Positions 7,253-16,157 of a stretch of 22,157 nucleotides of DNA are shown here, one piece after another. How positions within the stretch are numbered: the first letter of the stretch is position 1; the number at the start of each line of letters is the position of its first letter. Origin of the DNA: Actinomycetota bacterium (GTDB lineage: Bacteria; Actinomycetota; Acidimicrobiia; Acidimicrobiales; Iamiaceae). The notes beneath the pieces were generated by a model, which saw only the letters and a list, made by a program, of their open reading frames with translations, was not told where the DNA came from and did no database searches. The stretch spans positions 1 to 22,157 of the forward strand of contig JADGOP010000002.1 of the NCBI GenBank assembly GCA_017882935.1, given 5' to 3'. The translations under genes and the position numbers were made by a program.

Positions 7253-7987
7253 ATGGTGGCCGAAGGTTGGCCGGTCGAGCAGCTCGACGGAGAGACGTGT
7301 GTGGTCGTGGTCGCCAACGGCGACCCCCTCGACCCGCGCCTCGTTGCGCAGGTGCCGACCGGGGCGCTCGTCGTGGCGGCCGACGGCGGTGCGCGCCTGG
7401 CTCGCCGGGCCGGCCTGCGCGTCGCCCACGTCGTCGGCGACTTCGACTCGCTCGAGGCCGCCGACCGTCGTGAGCTCGAGCTGGAGGGTGCCGAGCTGCA
7501 CCCGTATCCGGTCGACAAGGACTTCACCGACCTCGAGCTGGCGATCGACCTGGCCCGCGCCCTCGCCGCCACCGCGCGCGCCCCCCGCCGCCTGCTGGTC
7601 CTCGGCGGCGCCGGCGGCCGGCTCGACCACTTCGTGGCCAACGTGGCGCTGCTCGCCTCACCCGTGTGGCTCGAGGCGGACCCGGTGGTGACCATCGAGG
7701 CCTGGCTGGGCACGGCGCGGCTCACCGTGGCCGTCGGCGGCGCGCCTGCGCTCCCGGTCCCCGGGGCCGTGGGCTCGCTGGTGAGCCTGGTGCCCCAGCA
7801 CGGCGCGGCCACCGGGGTCGTCACGCAGGGGCTCCGCTTCCCGCTGCGGCACGAGACCCTCCGCCCCGGTAGCAGCCGCGGCGTGAGCAACGTCGTGGCC
7901 GAGATCGGCTCGTCGGTGTCGGTCGAGCAGGGCGTGCTGCTCGTCGTCCAACCCTTCCACTTCGCGTCACCCGAGGAGCTCCCATGA
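7253..7987 (+). CDS. thiN: Thiamine diphosphokinase (thiamine pyrophosphokinase)
   Basis: This 244-residue cytosolic enzyme transfers pyrophosphate from ATP to thiamine, giving TPP. The family motifs are all present: VAADGGA (41-47), GDFDS (62-66), the metal-binding KDFTDLE (89-95) and GGAGGRLDH (118-126). A C-terminal beta domain carries the SRGVSN segment that contacts thiamine. The ATG at 7253 is 4 bases after the GGAGGGA of the riboswitch, so the first gene of the operon is the direct target of TPP control and its product is the ligand: a closed feedback loop. It overlaps the next gene by ATGA. The SteA-like TPK relatives of actinobacteria carry membrane helices, which are absent here, so true TPK activity is the best call. 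Confidence 0.92.
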   Translation: MVAEGWPVEQLDGETCVVVVANGDPLDPRLVAQVPTGALVVAADGGARLARRAGLRVAHVVGDFDSLEAADRRELELEGAELHPYPVDKDFTDLELAIDLARALAATARAPRRLLVLGGAGGRLDHFVANVALLASPVWLEADPVVTIEAWLGTARLTVAVGGAPALPVPGAVGSLVSLVPQHGAATGVVTQGLRFPLRHETLRPGSSRGVSNVVAEIGSSVSVEQGVLLVVQPFHFASPEELP

Positions 7988-8277
7988 TCATCGAGATCCA
8001 GTGCCTGCCGACTCCGAGCGGCACCGCCGACGACCGCTACGCCCACGTCCACGCGGCCATCGAGGTCATCGAACGATCGGGCCTGGCGTTCGAGGTGGGA
8101 CCGCTCGGCACCTCCGTCGAGGGAACGCCCGAGGAGGTCTGGCCCCTCCTCCGCCGGGTCCACGAAGCCACGCTCGACGCGGGGGCCACCAGCGCCATCG
8201 CGGTCATCAAGGTCGCCGAGTTCCGGCGCGACGACGCCCCGACGATGGGCTCGCTGACCGATCGGTACCGCACGTGA
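7984..8277 (+). CDS. Thiamine-binding protein, MTH1187/YkoF-like (PF01910 type)
   Basis: The product is 97 residues, the usual size of single-domain MTH1187-family proteins. It opens with the family beta strand MIIEIQCLPTPSG. It continues with HVHAAIEVIERSGLAFEVGPLGTSVEG and EEVWPLLRRVHEATLDAGA, and ends with the strand AIAVIKVAEFR. Members form tetramers of ferredoxin-like folds and bind thiamine or a related pyrimidine in the cytosol; B. subtilis YkoF is a two-domain relative. Its place between thiamine kinase and a thiamine-type importer supports a ligand-sensing or carrier role. It starts in the ATGA overlap with the kinase and ends in a GTGA overlap with the permease. The exact role is not established for the family. 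Confidence 0.85.
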   Translation: MIIEIQCLPTPSGTADDRYAHVHAAIEVIERSGLAFEVGPLGTSVEGTPEEVWPLLRRVHEATLDAGATSAIAVIKVAEFRRDDAPTMGSLTDRYRT

Positions 8278-9131
8278 CGGCCCCCGCGGTCGAACGGGCG
8301 GCGCCACCGGGGGAGCGGCCGGCCGATCCCACCACCCGACGCCGCTCGCCCCTGGGTCGGGCGCTGCGGACCTGGCTCCCGCCGGTGGTCTTCCTGGTCG
8401 CGCTCCTCGAGGGCTGGGAGCTGTGGGTCGGCCTGCGCCACGAGGCCTCCTACGTGCTGCCCACCCCGGTCGGCATCGCCAAGGCGCTCTACGACTCGCG
8501 CCACGTGCTGGGCGGGCACGTGGCGACCACGCTCGAGGAGACGCTGATCGGCCTGGTCGTGGGCACGGTCGCAGGCGTCGCGCTGGCCGTGGCCATCTCT
8601 GCGGTGCCGTTCGTGCGGCGGGCGGTGTGGCCGCTGGTCGTGACCAGCCAGACCATCCCGATGCTCGTCCTGGCCCCGCTGCTGGCGCTGGGGTTCGGCT
8701 TCGGGATGGCCCCCAAGGTGGTGGTCGTGTCGCTCATCGTGTTCTTCCCCGTGGCCGTCAGCACCGTGGCCGGCCTGGCGAGCGCGGATCGCGAGCAGGT
8801 CGACCTGGTGCGCTCCATGGGCGCCACGCCGGTGCAGGTGCTGCGCCTCGTGCTGCTGCCGTCGGCGCTGCCGGACTTCTTCGCCGGCCTGAAGATCGCC
8901 GCGACCTACGCCGTGGCGGGCGCCGTCATCGGCGAGTGGGTGGGCGGCAGCAGCGGCCTCATGATCTTCATCAACCGGTCCCAGCGGTCGTATCGCACCG
9001 ACCAGGTCTACGCCGGCGTCGCCGTCATCGCCCTGCTCAGCATGGCGCTGTTCTGCTGTGTCGAGCTGCTCGCCCGGCGGGCCATGCCGTGGCGCCACCC
9101 CTCCCACCGCCGTAGCCAGGAGCCCTCGTGA
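8274..9131 (+). CDS. thiX: Thiamine/pyrimidine ABC transporter permease, ThiX-like
   Basis: The protein has 285 residues. A basic cytoplasmic N-terminus of about 33 residues is followed by roughly six hydrophobic segments (about 35-52, 88-112, 118-140, 147-168, 205-221 and 246-267). The conserved coupling loop VDLVRSMGATPVQVLRLVLLP (about 176-196) docks on the ATPase. It belongs to the SsuC/TauC/ThiX group of importer permeases. The GTG start lies in the GTGA overlap with the preceding gene. SsuC-like permeases also carry sulfonates or nitrate. The choice of thiamine or its pyrimidine rests on the TPP riboswitch and the THI5-type binding protein next door. Confidence 0.88.
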   Translation: MTAPAVERAAPPGERPADPTTRRRSPLGRALRTWLPPVVFLVALLEGWELWVGLRHEASYVLPTPVGIAKALYDSRHVLGGHVATTLEETLIGLVVGTVAGVALAVAISAVPFVRRAVWPLVVTSQTIPMLVLAPLLALGFGFGMAPKVVVVSLIVFFPVAVSTVAGLASADREQVDLVRSMGATPVQVLRLVLLPSALPDFFAGLKIAATYAVAGAVIGEWVGGSSGLMIFINRSQRSYRTDQVYAGVAVIALLSMALFCCVELLARRAMPWRHPSHRRSQEPS

Positions 9132-10192
9132 CCCCCCACCGTCCGCACCCGTCCATGGTCGCGGCAATTGCGCTGCTCCTGACCGTGCTCATCGTCGCCT
9201 CGGCGTGCGGCTCGTCGCGGGGCGGTCGCACGGCGGCGGGCGCCACGCCGAAGCTGCGGCGGGTCGACGTGATGCTCGACTGGACGCCCAACACCAACCA
9301 CAGCGGCATGTACCTGGCGCGAGCCGAGGGCTGGTACCGCACGGCGGGCCTCGACGTGCACTTCATCGAGCCGGGCTCCAACGACGACGTGCTCCAGGTG
9401 GTGGCGAGCGGTCGGGCGCAGTTCGGCATCAGCGCTTCCGAGCAGCTCGTGCCCGCCCGTGCCCAGGGGGTGCCCGTGGTGTCGCTCGCGGCGATCATCC
9501 AGCACAACACGTCGAGCCTGATGGCCCTGAAGTCGTCGGGTGTCACCACGCTGGCCGACCTGAGCGGCAAGCGGTACGGGGCGTTCGGCGAGGACTTCGA
9601 GAAGGCACTCGTGGCCCAGATGGTGGCGTGCGGCGGGGGCCGGCCGGGCTCCGTGAAGTTCGTCGACGTCGGCAACGTGGACTACCGGGTCGGGCTCGAG
9701 AAGCACTTCTACGACTTCGTGTGGGTGTTCGACGGCTGGGACGTCATCCGGTTGCGCGACATCGACAAGCTCCCGATCACCACGCTGCCGTTCATCGCGC
9801 ACACCGGCTGCATCCCCGACTGGTACACGCCCGTGCTCGCCACCAGCGAGCACCTGATCACGAGCGACCCGACGCTGGTGCGCACCTTCATGGCGGTCAC
9901 CGCCCGGGGCTACCGCGCGTCGATCGCGCACCCGGCTGCTGCGGCTGCGGCGTTGACCAGGGCGGTGCCGGAGCTGGATCCGAAGCTAGTCGGCCTCAGC
10001 GCCGCCTACCTCGCGCAGCACTACGCCGCCGACCCGGCCGCCTGGGGGCAGCAGGACGCCGCCGTCTGGGACCGCTTCGTGGCGTTCCTCCAGCGCTCGA
10101 AGCTGGTGAAGCCCGGCTTCGACACGGCGGCCGCCTACACCAACGCCTTCCTGCCCAGCGCAGCTGCGGCCGGCTCGTCGACCGGCTCTTGA
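9128..10192 (+). CDS. thiY: THI5/NMT1-type substrate-binding lipoprotein, ThiY-like
   Basis: This 354-residue protein has a lipoprotein signal with hydrophobic 10-24 and the box ASAC (Cys27). The mature part starts with VMLDWTPNTNHSGMYLARAEGWY, the hallmark of the THI5/ThiY family, followed by EPGSNDDVLQVVASGRAQFGIS and IIQHNTSSLMALKSSG. Bacterial ThiY delivers formylaminopyrimidine for thiamine salvage. Yeast THI5, a homologue, instead makes the pyrimidine and needs a cysteine-rich CCCFC motif, which is absent here, so a transport role fits. The GTG start sits in a GTGA overlap with the permease, and the stop overlaps the next TTG start. The ligand could be thiamine itself or a pyrimidine fragment; no pyrimidine-processing gene lies in the window. 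Confidence 0.9.
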   Translation: MTPHRPHPSMVAAIALLLTVLIVASACGSSRGGRTAAGATPKLRRVDVMLDWTPNTNHSGMYLARAEGWYRTAGLDVHFIEPGSNDDVLQVVASGRAQFGISASEQLVPARAQGVPVVSLAAIIQHNTSSLMALKSSGVTTLADLSGKRYGAFGEDFEKALVAQMVACGGGRPGSVKFVDVGNVDYRVGLEKHFYDFVWVFDGWDVIRLRDIDKLPITTLPFIAHTGCIPDWYTPVLATSEHLITSDPTLVRTFMAVTARGYRASIAHPAAAAAALTRAVPELDPKLVGLSAAYLAQHYAADPAAWGQQDAAVWDRFVAFLQRSKLVKPGFDTAAAYTNAFLPSAAAAGSSTGS

Positions 10193-10953
10193 CCGCGGCT
10201 GGGCCGGCGCTGCGCGTCGCAGGCGTGCGGCACACCTTCGCGGGCCGTTCACCGGTCGCGGTGCTCGACGGCGTCGACCTCGTGGTCGAGCGCGGCGAGT
10301 TCGTGAGCCTGGTGGGCCCGAGTGGGTGCGGCAAGAGCACGCTGCTGCGGGTGCTGGCGGGTCTGCTCGTGCCGGTGGCGGGGGAGGCCGAGATCGGCGG
10401 CGTCAGCACCCTCGGCCGCCCGGGCACGGCCGCGTTCATGCCCCAGCGCGACCTGCTGCTGCCGTGGCGGCGGGCGCTGGCCAACGCCACCCTGGGCGCC
10501 GAGGTGTCAGGACGCGACCTGGCCGAGGCCGAGGCCACGGCACGCAGCCTGTTCGAGCGCTTCGGCCTGGCCGGGTTCGAGGAGGCCTGGCCGTCGGAGC
10601 TGTCCGGCGGCATGCGCCAGCGGCTGGCCCTGCTGCGGACGTTCCTCCAGGGGCGCGACGTGCTGCTGCTCGACGAGCCGTTCGGCGCGCTCGATGCGCT
10701 GACCCGGCGGCGCATGTACGCCTGGCTCGAGGAGGTGTGGCTGGCCGACCGTCGCACCGTGCTGTTCGTGACCCACGACGTCGAGGAGGCCATCTCGCTG
10801 TCGGACCGCGTGCTGGTGATGTCGGAGCGCCCGGGCCGGGTCGTAGCGGTGCTCGAGGTGCCGGAGCCCCGGCCGCGCCCGCTCGACGTCGTCACCGAGC
10901 CCTGGTTCGTGGCCGCCAAGCGTGACCTGCTCCGAGCCCTCGACCGCCCCTGA
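10189..10953 (+). CDS. thiZ: Thiamine/pyrimidine ABC transporter ATPase, ThiZ-like
   Basis: A 254-residue ATPase of the SsuB/TauB/ThiZ group. It has Walker A GPSGCGKST (43-51), Q-loop Gln86 in FMPQRDLLLPWR, signature LSGGMRQR (138-145), Walker B VLLLDEP (158-164), D-loop GALDALTRRRM and switch His196. MPQRDLLLPWRRALAN is typical of this group. It powers the ThiXY importer. The start is TTG at 10189 within the TTGA overlap with thiY; translation from there reads directly into the ATPase fold, and no ATG or GTG with a ribosome binding site is close. This makes four consecutive NTGA junctions in the operon. Confidence 0.9.
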   Translation: MTAAGPALRVAGVRHTFAGRSPVAVLDGVDLVVERGEFVSLVGPSGCGKSTLLRVLAGLLVPVAGEAEIGGVSTLGRPGTAAFMPQRDLLLPWRRALANATLGAEVSGRDLAEAEATARSLFERFGLAGFEEAWPSELSGGMRQRLALLRTFLQGRDVLLLDEPFGALDALTRRRMYAWLEEVWLADRRTVLFVTHDVEEAISLSDRVLVMSERPGRVVAVLEVPEPRPRPLDVVTEPWFVAAKRDLLRALDRP

Positions 10954-10963
10954 GGGTTCGGGG

Positions 10964-11443
10964 GTGCGCCAAACTGCGGAGGTGGACGTCTCCGAGCACC
11001 TCGACGCGCCCTGCCCGCCCGAGCTGCTGTTCGCCTGGGTCGAGGACCTCACCACCTACCCGTCGTGGCTCGACATCGTGCCTCGCGCCGCCCCCGCCGA
11101 CGCGGCCCAGGGCGACGACGCCCTCCCGGCCTGGACCGTCGAGCTCCGGGGCCGGCTCGGGCCCCTGGCCCGCTCGAAGCGGCTGCGGATGGTCCGCACG
11201 CGCCACGACCCACCACACCAGGTCACCTTCGAGCGGCGCGAGGTCGACGGTCGCTCGCACTCGCCCTGGGTGCTGCGCGCCGAGGTCGAGCCCCTGGCCG
11301 ACGGCAGCCGCCTCACCATGCACCTCCACTACGGCGGGGGGATGTGGGGCTCGGTGCTGGAGCGACTGCTGGGCGACGAGATCGGTCAGAGCCGCGCCCG
11401 CCTGCTCGACCGCCTGTCGAGCGGCCGCCCCGTCCCGGACTGA
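10964..11443 (+). CDS. SRPBCC/START-like (polyketide cyclase-type) protein, unknown ligand
   Basis: The product is about 159 residues with the outline of the SRPBCC superfamily: an N-terminal strand with EVDVSEHLDAPCPPELLFAWVEDLTTYPSWLDIV, then alternating strands such as TVELRGRLGPLARSKRLRMV and VTFERREVDG. A closing helix GSVLERLLGDEIGQSRARLLDRL follows. These proteins bind hydrophobic ligands in a helix-grip cavity, and many in actinobacteria have no known role. The GTG at 10964 is preferred because GAGGG (10952-10956) lies 7 bases upstream. GTG 10922, inside thiZ, and GTG 10982 are alternatives. Only 10 bases separate it from thiZ, so it may ride on the thiamine operon, though a functional link is unproven. 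Confidence 0.75.
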   Translation: MRQTAEVDVSEHLDAPCPPELLFAWVEDLTTYPSWLDIVPRAAPADAAQGDDALPAWTVELRGRLGPLARSKRLRMVRTRHDPPHQVTFERREVDGRSHSPWVLRAEVEPLADGSRLTMHLHYGGGMWGSVLERLLGDEIGQSRARLLDRLSSGRPVPD

Positions 11444-11477
11444 CGGCCGCAGCCGGAGCGACCTCCGCCACACGGCG

Positions 11478-11502
11478 ACCGGAGGTTCCGTGGAGCTCCG
11501 GT
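11478..11502. promoter_or_regulatory. Inverted repeat ACCGGAG/CTCCGGT before glgX, candidate operator
   Basis: ACCGGAG (11478-11484) and CTCCGGT (11496-11502) are perfect inverted copies with an 11-base spacer. The right arm ends on the first base of the -10 box of glgX, so a bound dimer would cover the -35 to -10 region. A nested palindrome GGAGCTCC lies at 11492-11499. The regulator is unknown. Confidence 0.4.
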
Positions 11503-11507
11503 AGGGT
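11502..11507 (+). promoter_or_regulatory. -10 box TAGGGT of glgX, probably leaderless
   Basis: TAGGGT is followed by CGCCTCCC and then the ATG at 11516. The 8-base gap puts the transcription start on the start codon, and there is no Shine-Dalgarno. The nine bases TCGCCTCCC next to the ATG are identical to those before thrS. No good -35 is seen. Confidence 0.6.
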
Positions 11508-11515
11508 CGCCTCCC

Positions 11516-13642
<2,127 letters not shown>

Positions 13643-13644
13643 CG

Positions 13645-13674
13645 GTGGGCCGCCCCTAGGTCCGGGCGGCCCAC
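13645..13674. terminator. Bidirectional hairpin between convergent glgX and ABC ATPase genes
   Basis: GTGGGCCGCCC (13645-13655) and GGGCGGCCCAC (13664-13674) form a perfect 11-bp stem with an 8-base loop. It starts 2 bases after the glgX stop. The loop contains the stop codon of the minus-strand ATPase gene (13656-13658), and the right arm encodes part of its last residues. No T-run follows on either strand, as is common for GC-rich actinobacterial terminators. Activity in both directions is inferred. Confidence 0.65.
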
Positions 13675-14465
13675 GAGAGCCAGCGACCCTCGCGCCGCTC
13701 CAGGCGCAACGGCAGGTCGAAGCAGGCCGACAGGTTCGCCTCGGTGAGCACGTCGGCGAGCGGCCCCGCCACCAGGACCTGGCCGTCGCGCAGCAGCAGG
13801 GCGTGCGTGAACCCGTCGGGGATCTCCTCGGTGTGGTGGGTCACGAGCACCGTCGGGGCGACGGCAGGGTCGGCGGCCAGCGCGCCCAGCCGGTGCACCA
13901 GGTCCTCGCGCCCCGCCAGGTCGAGCCCCGCAGCGGGCTCGTCGAGCAGGAGCAGGCCGGGTTCGCCCATCAGGGTGCGCGCCAGCTGCACCCGCTGGCG
14001 CTCGCCCGACGAGAGCGTGCCGAACGGCTGCGCCTCGTGGCTCGCCACCCCGAGCCGCGCGATCAGCTCGCGGGCCCGGGCGCGGTCGGCCTCGGTGTAG
14101 GTGTGCCACCACGGCTCGAGGGCGGCGTGCTTGCCCGTGACCACCACGTCGAGCACGGTGAGGTCGCGGCGCAGCAGGTCGGCGAACGACTGGCTTGCAA
14201 CGCCGATGCGGGTGCGCAACCGGCGGACGTCGACGCGGCCGAGCGTCTCGCCGAGCACGTGCACGACGCCCGCCGTGGGGTGCAGGTAGAGCGACGCGAC
14301 GCGCACGAGCGTGGTCTTGCCCGAGCCGTTGCGGCCGAGCAGCACCCAGCGCTCGCCCGGCCGGATGGTCCAGTCGACGGCGTCGAGCAGCGTGCGCCCG
14401 TCGCGCACGACCGACACCGACTCGAGGTCGAGGACCGGATCGTCGGGGTGCTCGTTGGCGGGCAT
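13656..14465 (-). CDS. ABC transporter ATP-binding protein without adjacent permease (YlmA/ModF-like)
   Basis: The 269-residue protein is a complete nucleotide-binding domain: Walker A GRNGSGKT (44-51), a Q-loop near GVASQSFADLL, signature LSSGERQR (151-158), Walker B LLLLDEP (about 171-177), D-loop AAGLDLAG and switch His210 in VTHHTEEIPDGFTHALLL. The VTHHTEEIP form and the short ERWVLLGRNGSGKTTL entry resemble stand-alone ATPases such as B. subtilis YlmA and ModF. No permease or binding protein lies beside it, so its partner and cargo are unknown; it may act on something other than transport. The ATG at 14465 (minus strand) is 8 bases after a TACGGT box, with no Shine-Dalgarno. The gene's stop lies in the shared terminator loop. 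Confidence 0.88.
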   Translation of the reverse strand: MPANEHPDDPVLDLESVSVVRDGRTLLDAVDWTIRPGERWVLLGRNGSGKTTLVRVASLYLHPTAGVVHVLGETLGRVDVRRLRTRIGVASQSFADLLRRDLTVLDVVVTGKHAALEPWWHTYTEADRARARELIARLGVASHEAQPFGTLSSGERQRVQLARTLMGEPGLLLLDEPAAGLDLAGREDLVHRLGALAADPAVAPTVLVTHHTEEIPDGFTHALLLRDGQVLVAGPLADVLTEANLSACFDLPLRLERREGRWLSWAART

Positions 14466-14473
14466 GGGGGCCG

Positions 14474-14479
14474 ACCGTA
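14474..14479 (-). promoter_or_regulatory. -10 box TACGGT of the ABC ATPase gene, probably leaderless
   Basis: On the minus strand TACGGT is followed by eight bases, CGGCCCCC, and the ATG. The spacing and C-rich gap match the other leaderless starts in the window. No clear -35. Confidence 0.58.
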
Positions 14480-14513
14480 CCGACCCGGGCATCGCCCGGG
14501 CGTCACCCGCCGG

Positions 14514-14604
14514 GTCCGACCCCCAGACACAGGCTCTTGTCCTGAGGGGCCGCTCCGTGGAGCGATGTGGGAGCGCCCTGTCGGCGCGGCCTCGAGGAAC
14601 GGGG
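14514..14604. repeat. Imperfect direct repeat, copy A (about 91 bp)
   Basis: Copy A begins GTCCGACC, has CACAGGC at 14528-14534 and ends CTCGAGGAACGGGG. My manual alignment to copy B gives about 74 percent identity with one single-base gap. The unit can fold: GGCCGC near its left side pairs with GCGGCC near its right, around an inner CGCTCC-GT-GGAGCG hairpin (14551-14564). Confidence 0.6.
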
Positions 14605-14693
14605 TCACCAGCGGCGCACGTCGGGCCTCTACGCTGCGATGAGGAGGAGCGGAAAGGCGGCTGCGGCGAGGCCGCCCCACGGCCTGGCCGCTC

Positions 14694-14785
14694 GTCCGAC
14701 CAGCAAGCACAGGCACGTTGTTCCGAGAGGCCGCCCTGTCGAAGGAGCTGGAAGCGCCCCATCCGCGCGGCCTCGGGGAACCGGA
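14694..14785. repeat. Imperfect direct repeat, copy B (about 92 bp)
   Basis: Copy B begins GTCCGACC at 14694, exactly 180 bases after copy A, with CACAGGC at 14708-14714. It contains the inverted pair GAGGCCGC (14727-14734) and GCGGCCTC (14767-14774), with TTCC/GGAA outside it. The fold is kept although the sequence differs from copy A. It runs to just before the GGAGGA that precedes the first CNNM/CBS gene. Confidence 0.6.
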
Positions 14786-14822
14786 CGGAGGACCTCCAGC
14801 CATCGGTACCGCACTCGGCCTG

Positions 14823-16157
14823 ATGGCCGTCGCTCTGCTCATCCTGGCAACCGCGTTCTTCGTCGCCGCGGAGTTCGCGCTGGTGGCGGTCGACCGCATG
14901 CGGCTGGAGGCCGAGGCGGACGCTGGTCGTCGCCGGGCGCGGGTGGCGCTGTCGGTCGTGCGCCGGCTGTCGTTCCACCTGTCGGGAGCGCAGTTGGGCG
15001 TGACGCTGTGCTCCCTGGTCCTCGGCTTCGTCGCGGAGCCGACGCTGGCGCGGGCGTTCCACGCTCCGGTCGAGTCCGTGGTGGGCGCCGGGGCCGCCGA
15101 CGGGGTGTCGGTGGCGCTCGCGCTCGCCCTCGCCACCGTGGCCACCATGGTCCTCGGCGAGCTGATCCCCAAGGGCCTGGTGATGGCCCGGCCGGTCCGG
15201 GCCGCGCTGCTGCTCGCCGCGCCGCTGCGGCTGTTCAGCGCGGCCTTCGGCCCCCTCATCCGGGTGGCGAACGGGGCCGCCAACGCCATCGTGCGCTCCG
15301 TGGGCATCGAACCGCGCGAGGAGCTCACCTCGGCCCGCTCGGTGGAGGAGCTGACGCTGCTCATCCGCTCGGCCGGCGAGGGCGGCGAGCTCGAGCCCGA
15401 CGAGGTCACGCTGCTGACCCGGTCGCTGCGCTTCGCCGAGAAGACCGCCGACGACGCCATGGTCCCGCGCGTCGGGGTGGTGGGCGTGGCCGCCGACGCG
15501 ACCGTGGCCGAGCTGGTCGCCGCCGCCATCTCCACCGGCCACTCCCGGTTCCCCGTGTTCGCCGCCGACCTCGACGACATCGTGGGCCTGGTCCACGTGA
15601 AGGACGTGTTCCGCCTGGCGCCCGAGGTGCGCGCCGCGACGCCGGTGAGCGCGCTGGTCGGCTCGATCGTGGCCGTCCCCGAGAGCCGGCCCCTGCACGA
15701 CCTGCTGGGCGACCTGCAGGACGCGGACGCACACCTGGCCGTGGTGGTCGACGAGTACGGCGGCACGGCCGGCATCGTCACGCTGGAGGACCTGCTCGAG
15801 GAGATCGTGGGGGAGATCAGCGACGAGTACGACCCGCCCAGCGCGGCCCTCACCCAGGTGGGCCCCGGCGGATCGGTGGTGCTGCCCGGCGGCTTCCACC
15901 CCGACGAGGTGTACGACGCCTGCGGCTTCGCGATGCCGGAGGGGCCCTACGAGACGCTCGCCGGCTTCGTCCTCGACCGCCTCGGGCACCTGCCGGTGGA
16001 GGGGGAGTGGTTCGAGGAGGACGGCTGGTTGTTCCGCGTGGCCGAGCTCGAGCGGCGGCGCGTCGCCGCGGTCACCGTCCTGGCGCCCGGCCTGCCCAGC
16101 CACGAGCCCGGCGGGATCGCCTCGGTCGTCCCGCCCGCATCAGGGGAGACCCGATGA
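14823..16157 (+). CDS. CNNM/CBS-pair membrane protein with CorC_HlyC domain (hemolysin C/TlyC type)
   Basis: From the ATG at 14823 the protein has 444 residues. The CNNM transmembrane domain covers about 1-170 (FFVAAEFALVAVDRMRLEAEA, LSGAQLGVTLCSLVLGF, VLGELIPKGL). A CBS pair follows (about 205-265 and 280-335, with TGHSRFPVFAADLDDIVGLVHVKD and EYGGTAGIVTLEDLLEEIVGEI). The C-terminal CorC_HlyC domain (about 350-420, VVLPGGFHPDEVYDACG) completes it. Relatives take part in Mg2+ or Co2+ efflux or membrane homeostasis; haemolysin is a historical label. The start is uncertain. GGAGGA at 14787-14792 is well spaced for the ATC at 14802 (IGTALGL), and the ATG gives a short first helix. It overlaps the next gene by ATGA, and the tandem pair is common in actinobacteria. 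Confidence 0.88.
   Translation: MAVALLILATAFFVAAEFALVAVDRMRLEAEADAGRRRARVALSVVRRLSFHLSGAQLGVTLCSLVLGFVAEPTLARAFHAPVESVVGAGAADGVSVALALALATVATMVLGELIPKGLVMARPVRAALLLAAPLRLFSAAFGPLIRVANGAANAIVRSVGIEPREELTSARSVEELTLLIRSAGEGGELEPDEVTLLTRSLRFAEKTADDAMVPRVGVVGVAADATVAELVAAAISTGHSRFPVFAADLDDIVGLVHVKDVFRLAPEVRAATPVSALVGSIVAVPESRPLHDLLGDLQDADAHLAVVVDEYGGTAGIVTLEDLLEEIVGEISDEYDPPSAALTQVGPGGSVVLPGGFHPDEVYDACGFAMPEGPYETLAGFVLDRLGHLPVEGEWFEEDGWLFRVAELERRRVAAVTVLAPGLPSHEPGGIASVVPPASGETR

Larger units (their letters stand above)
14466..14822. other. 357-base gene-free region with paired repeats
   Basis: This divergent gap between the ABC ATPase and the first CNNM/CBS gene is the longest non-coding stretch in the window. 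It holds the ATPase promoter, a GGGTCCGACCC near-palindrome (14512-14522), two copies of an imperfect repeat, a TACGCT box (14630-14635) that could be a promoter for the rightward genes, and an AGGAGG (14642-14647) with no start codon at a useful distance. The frames through it look like shadows: they differ between strands and contain only repeat-derived low-complexity residues. I see no convincing gene here. Confidence 0.6.

Noticed and set aside
14639..14822. A small gene starting at ATG 14639 after a TACGCT box
   Set aside because: The frame has no ribosome binding site before it, has an Arg-rich repeat-derived composition, and runs on as a shadow of the CNNM/CBS gene.
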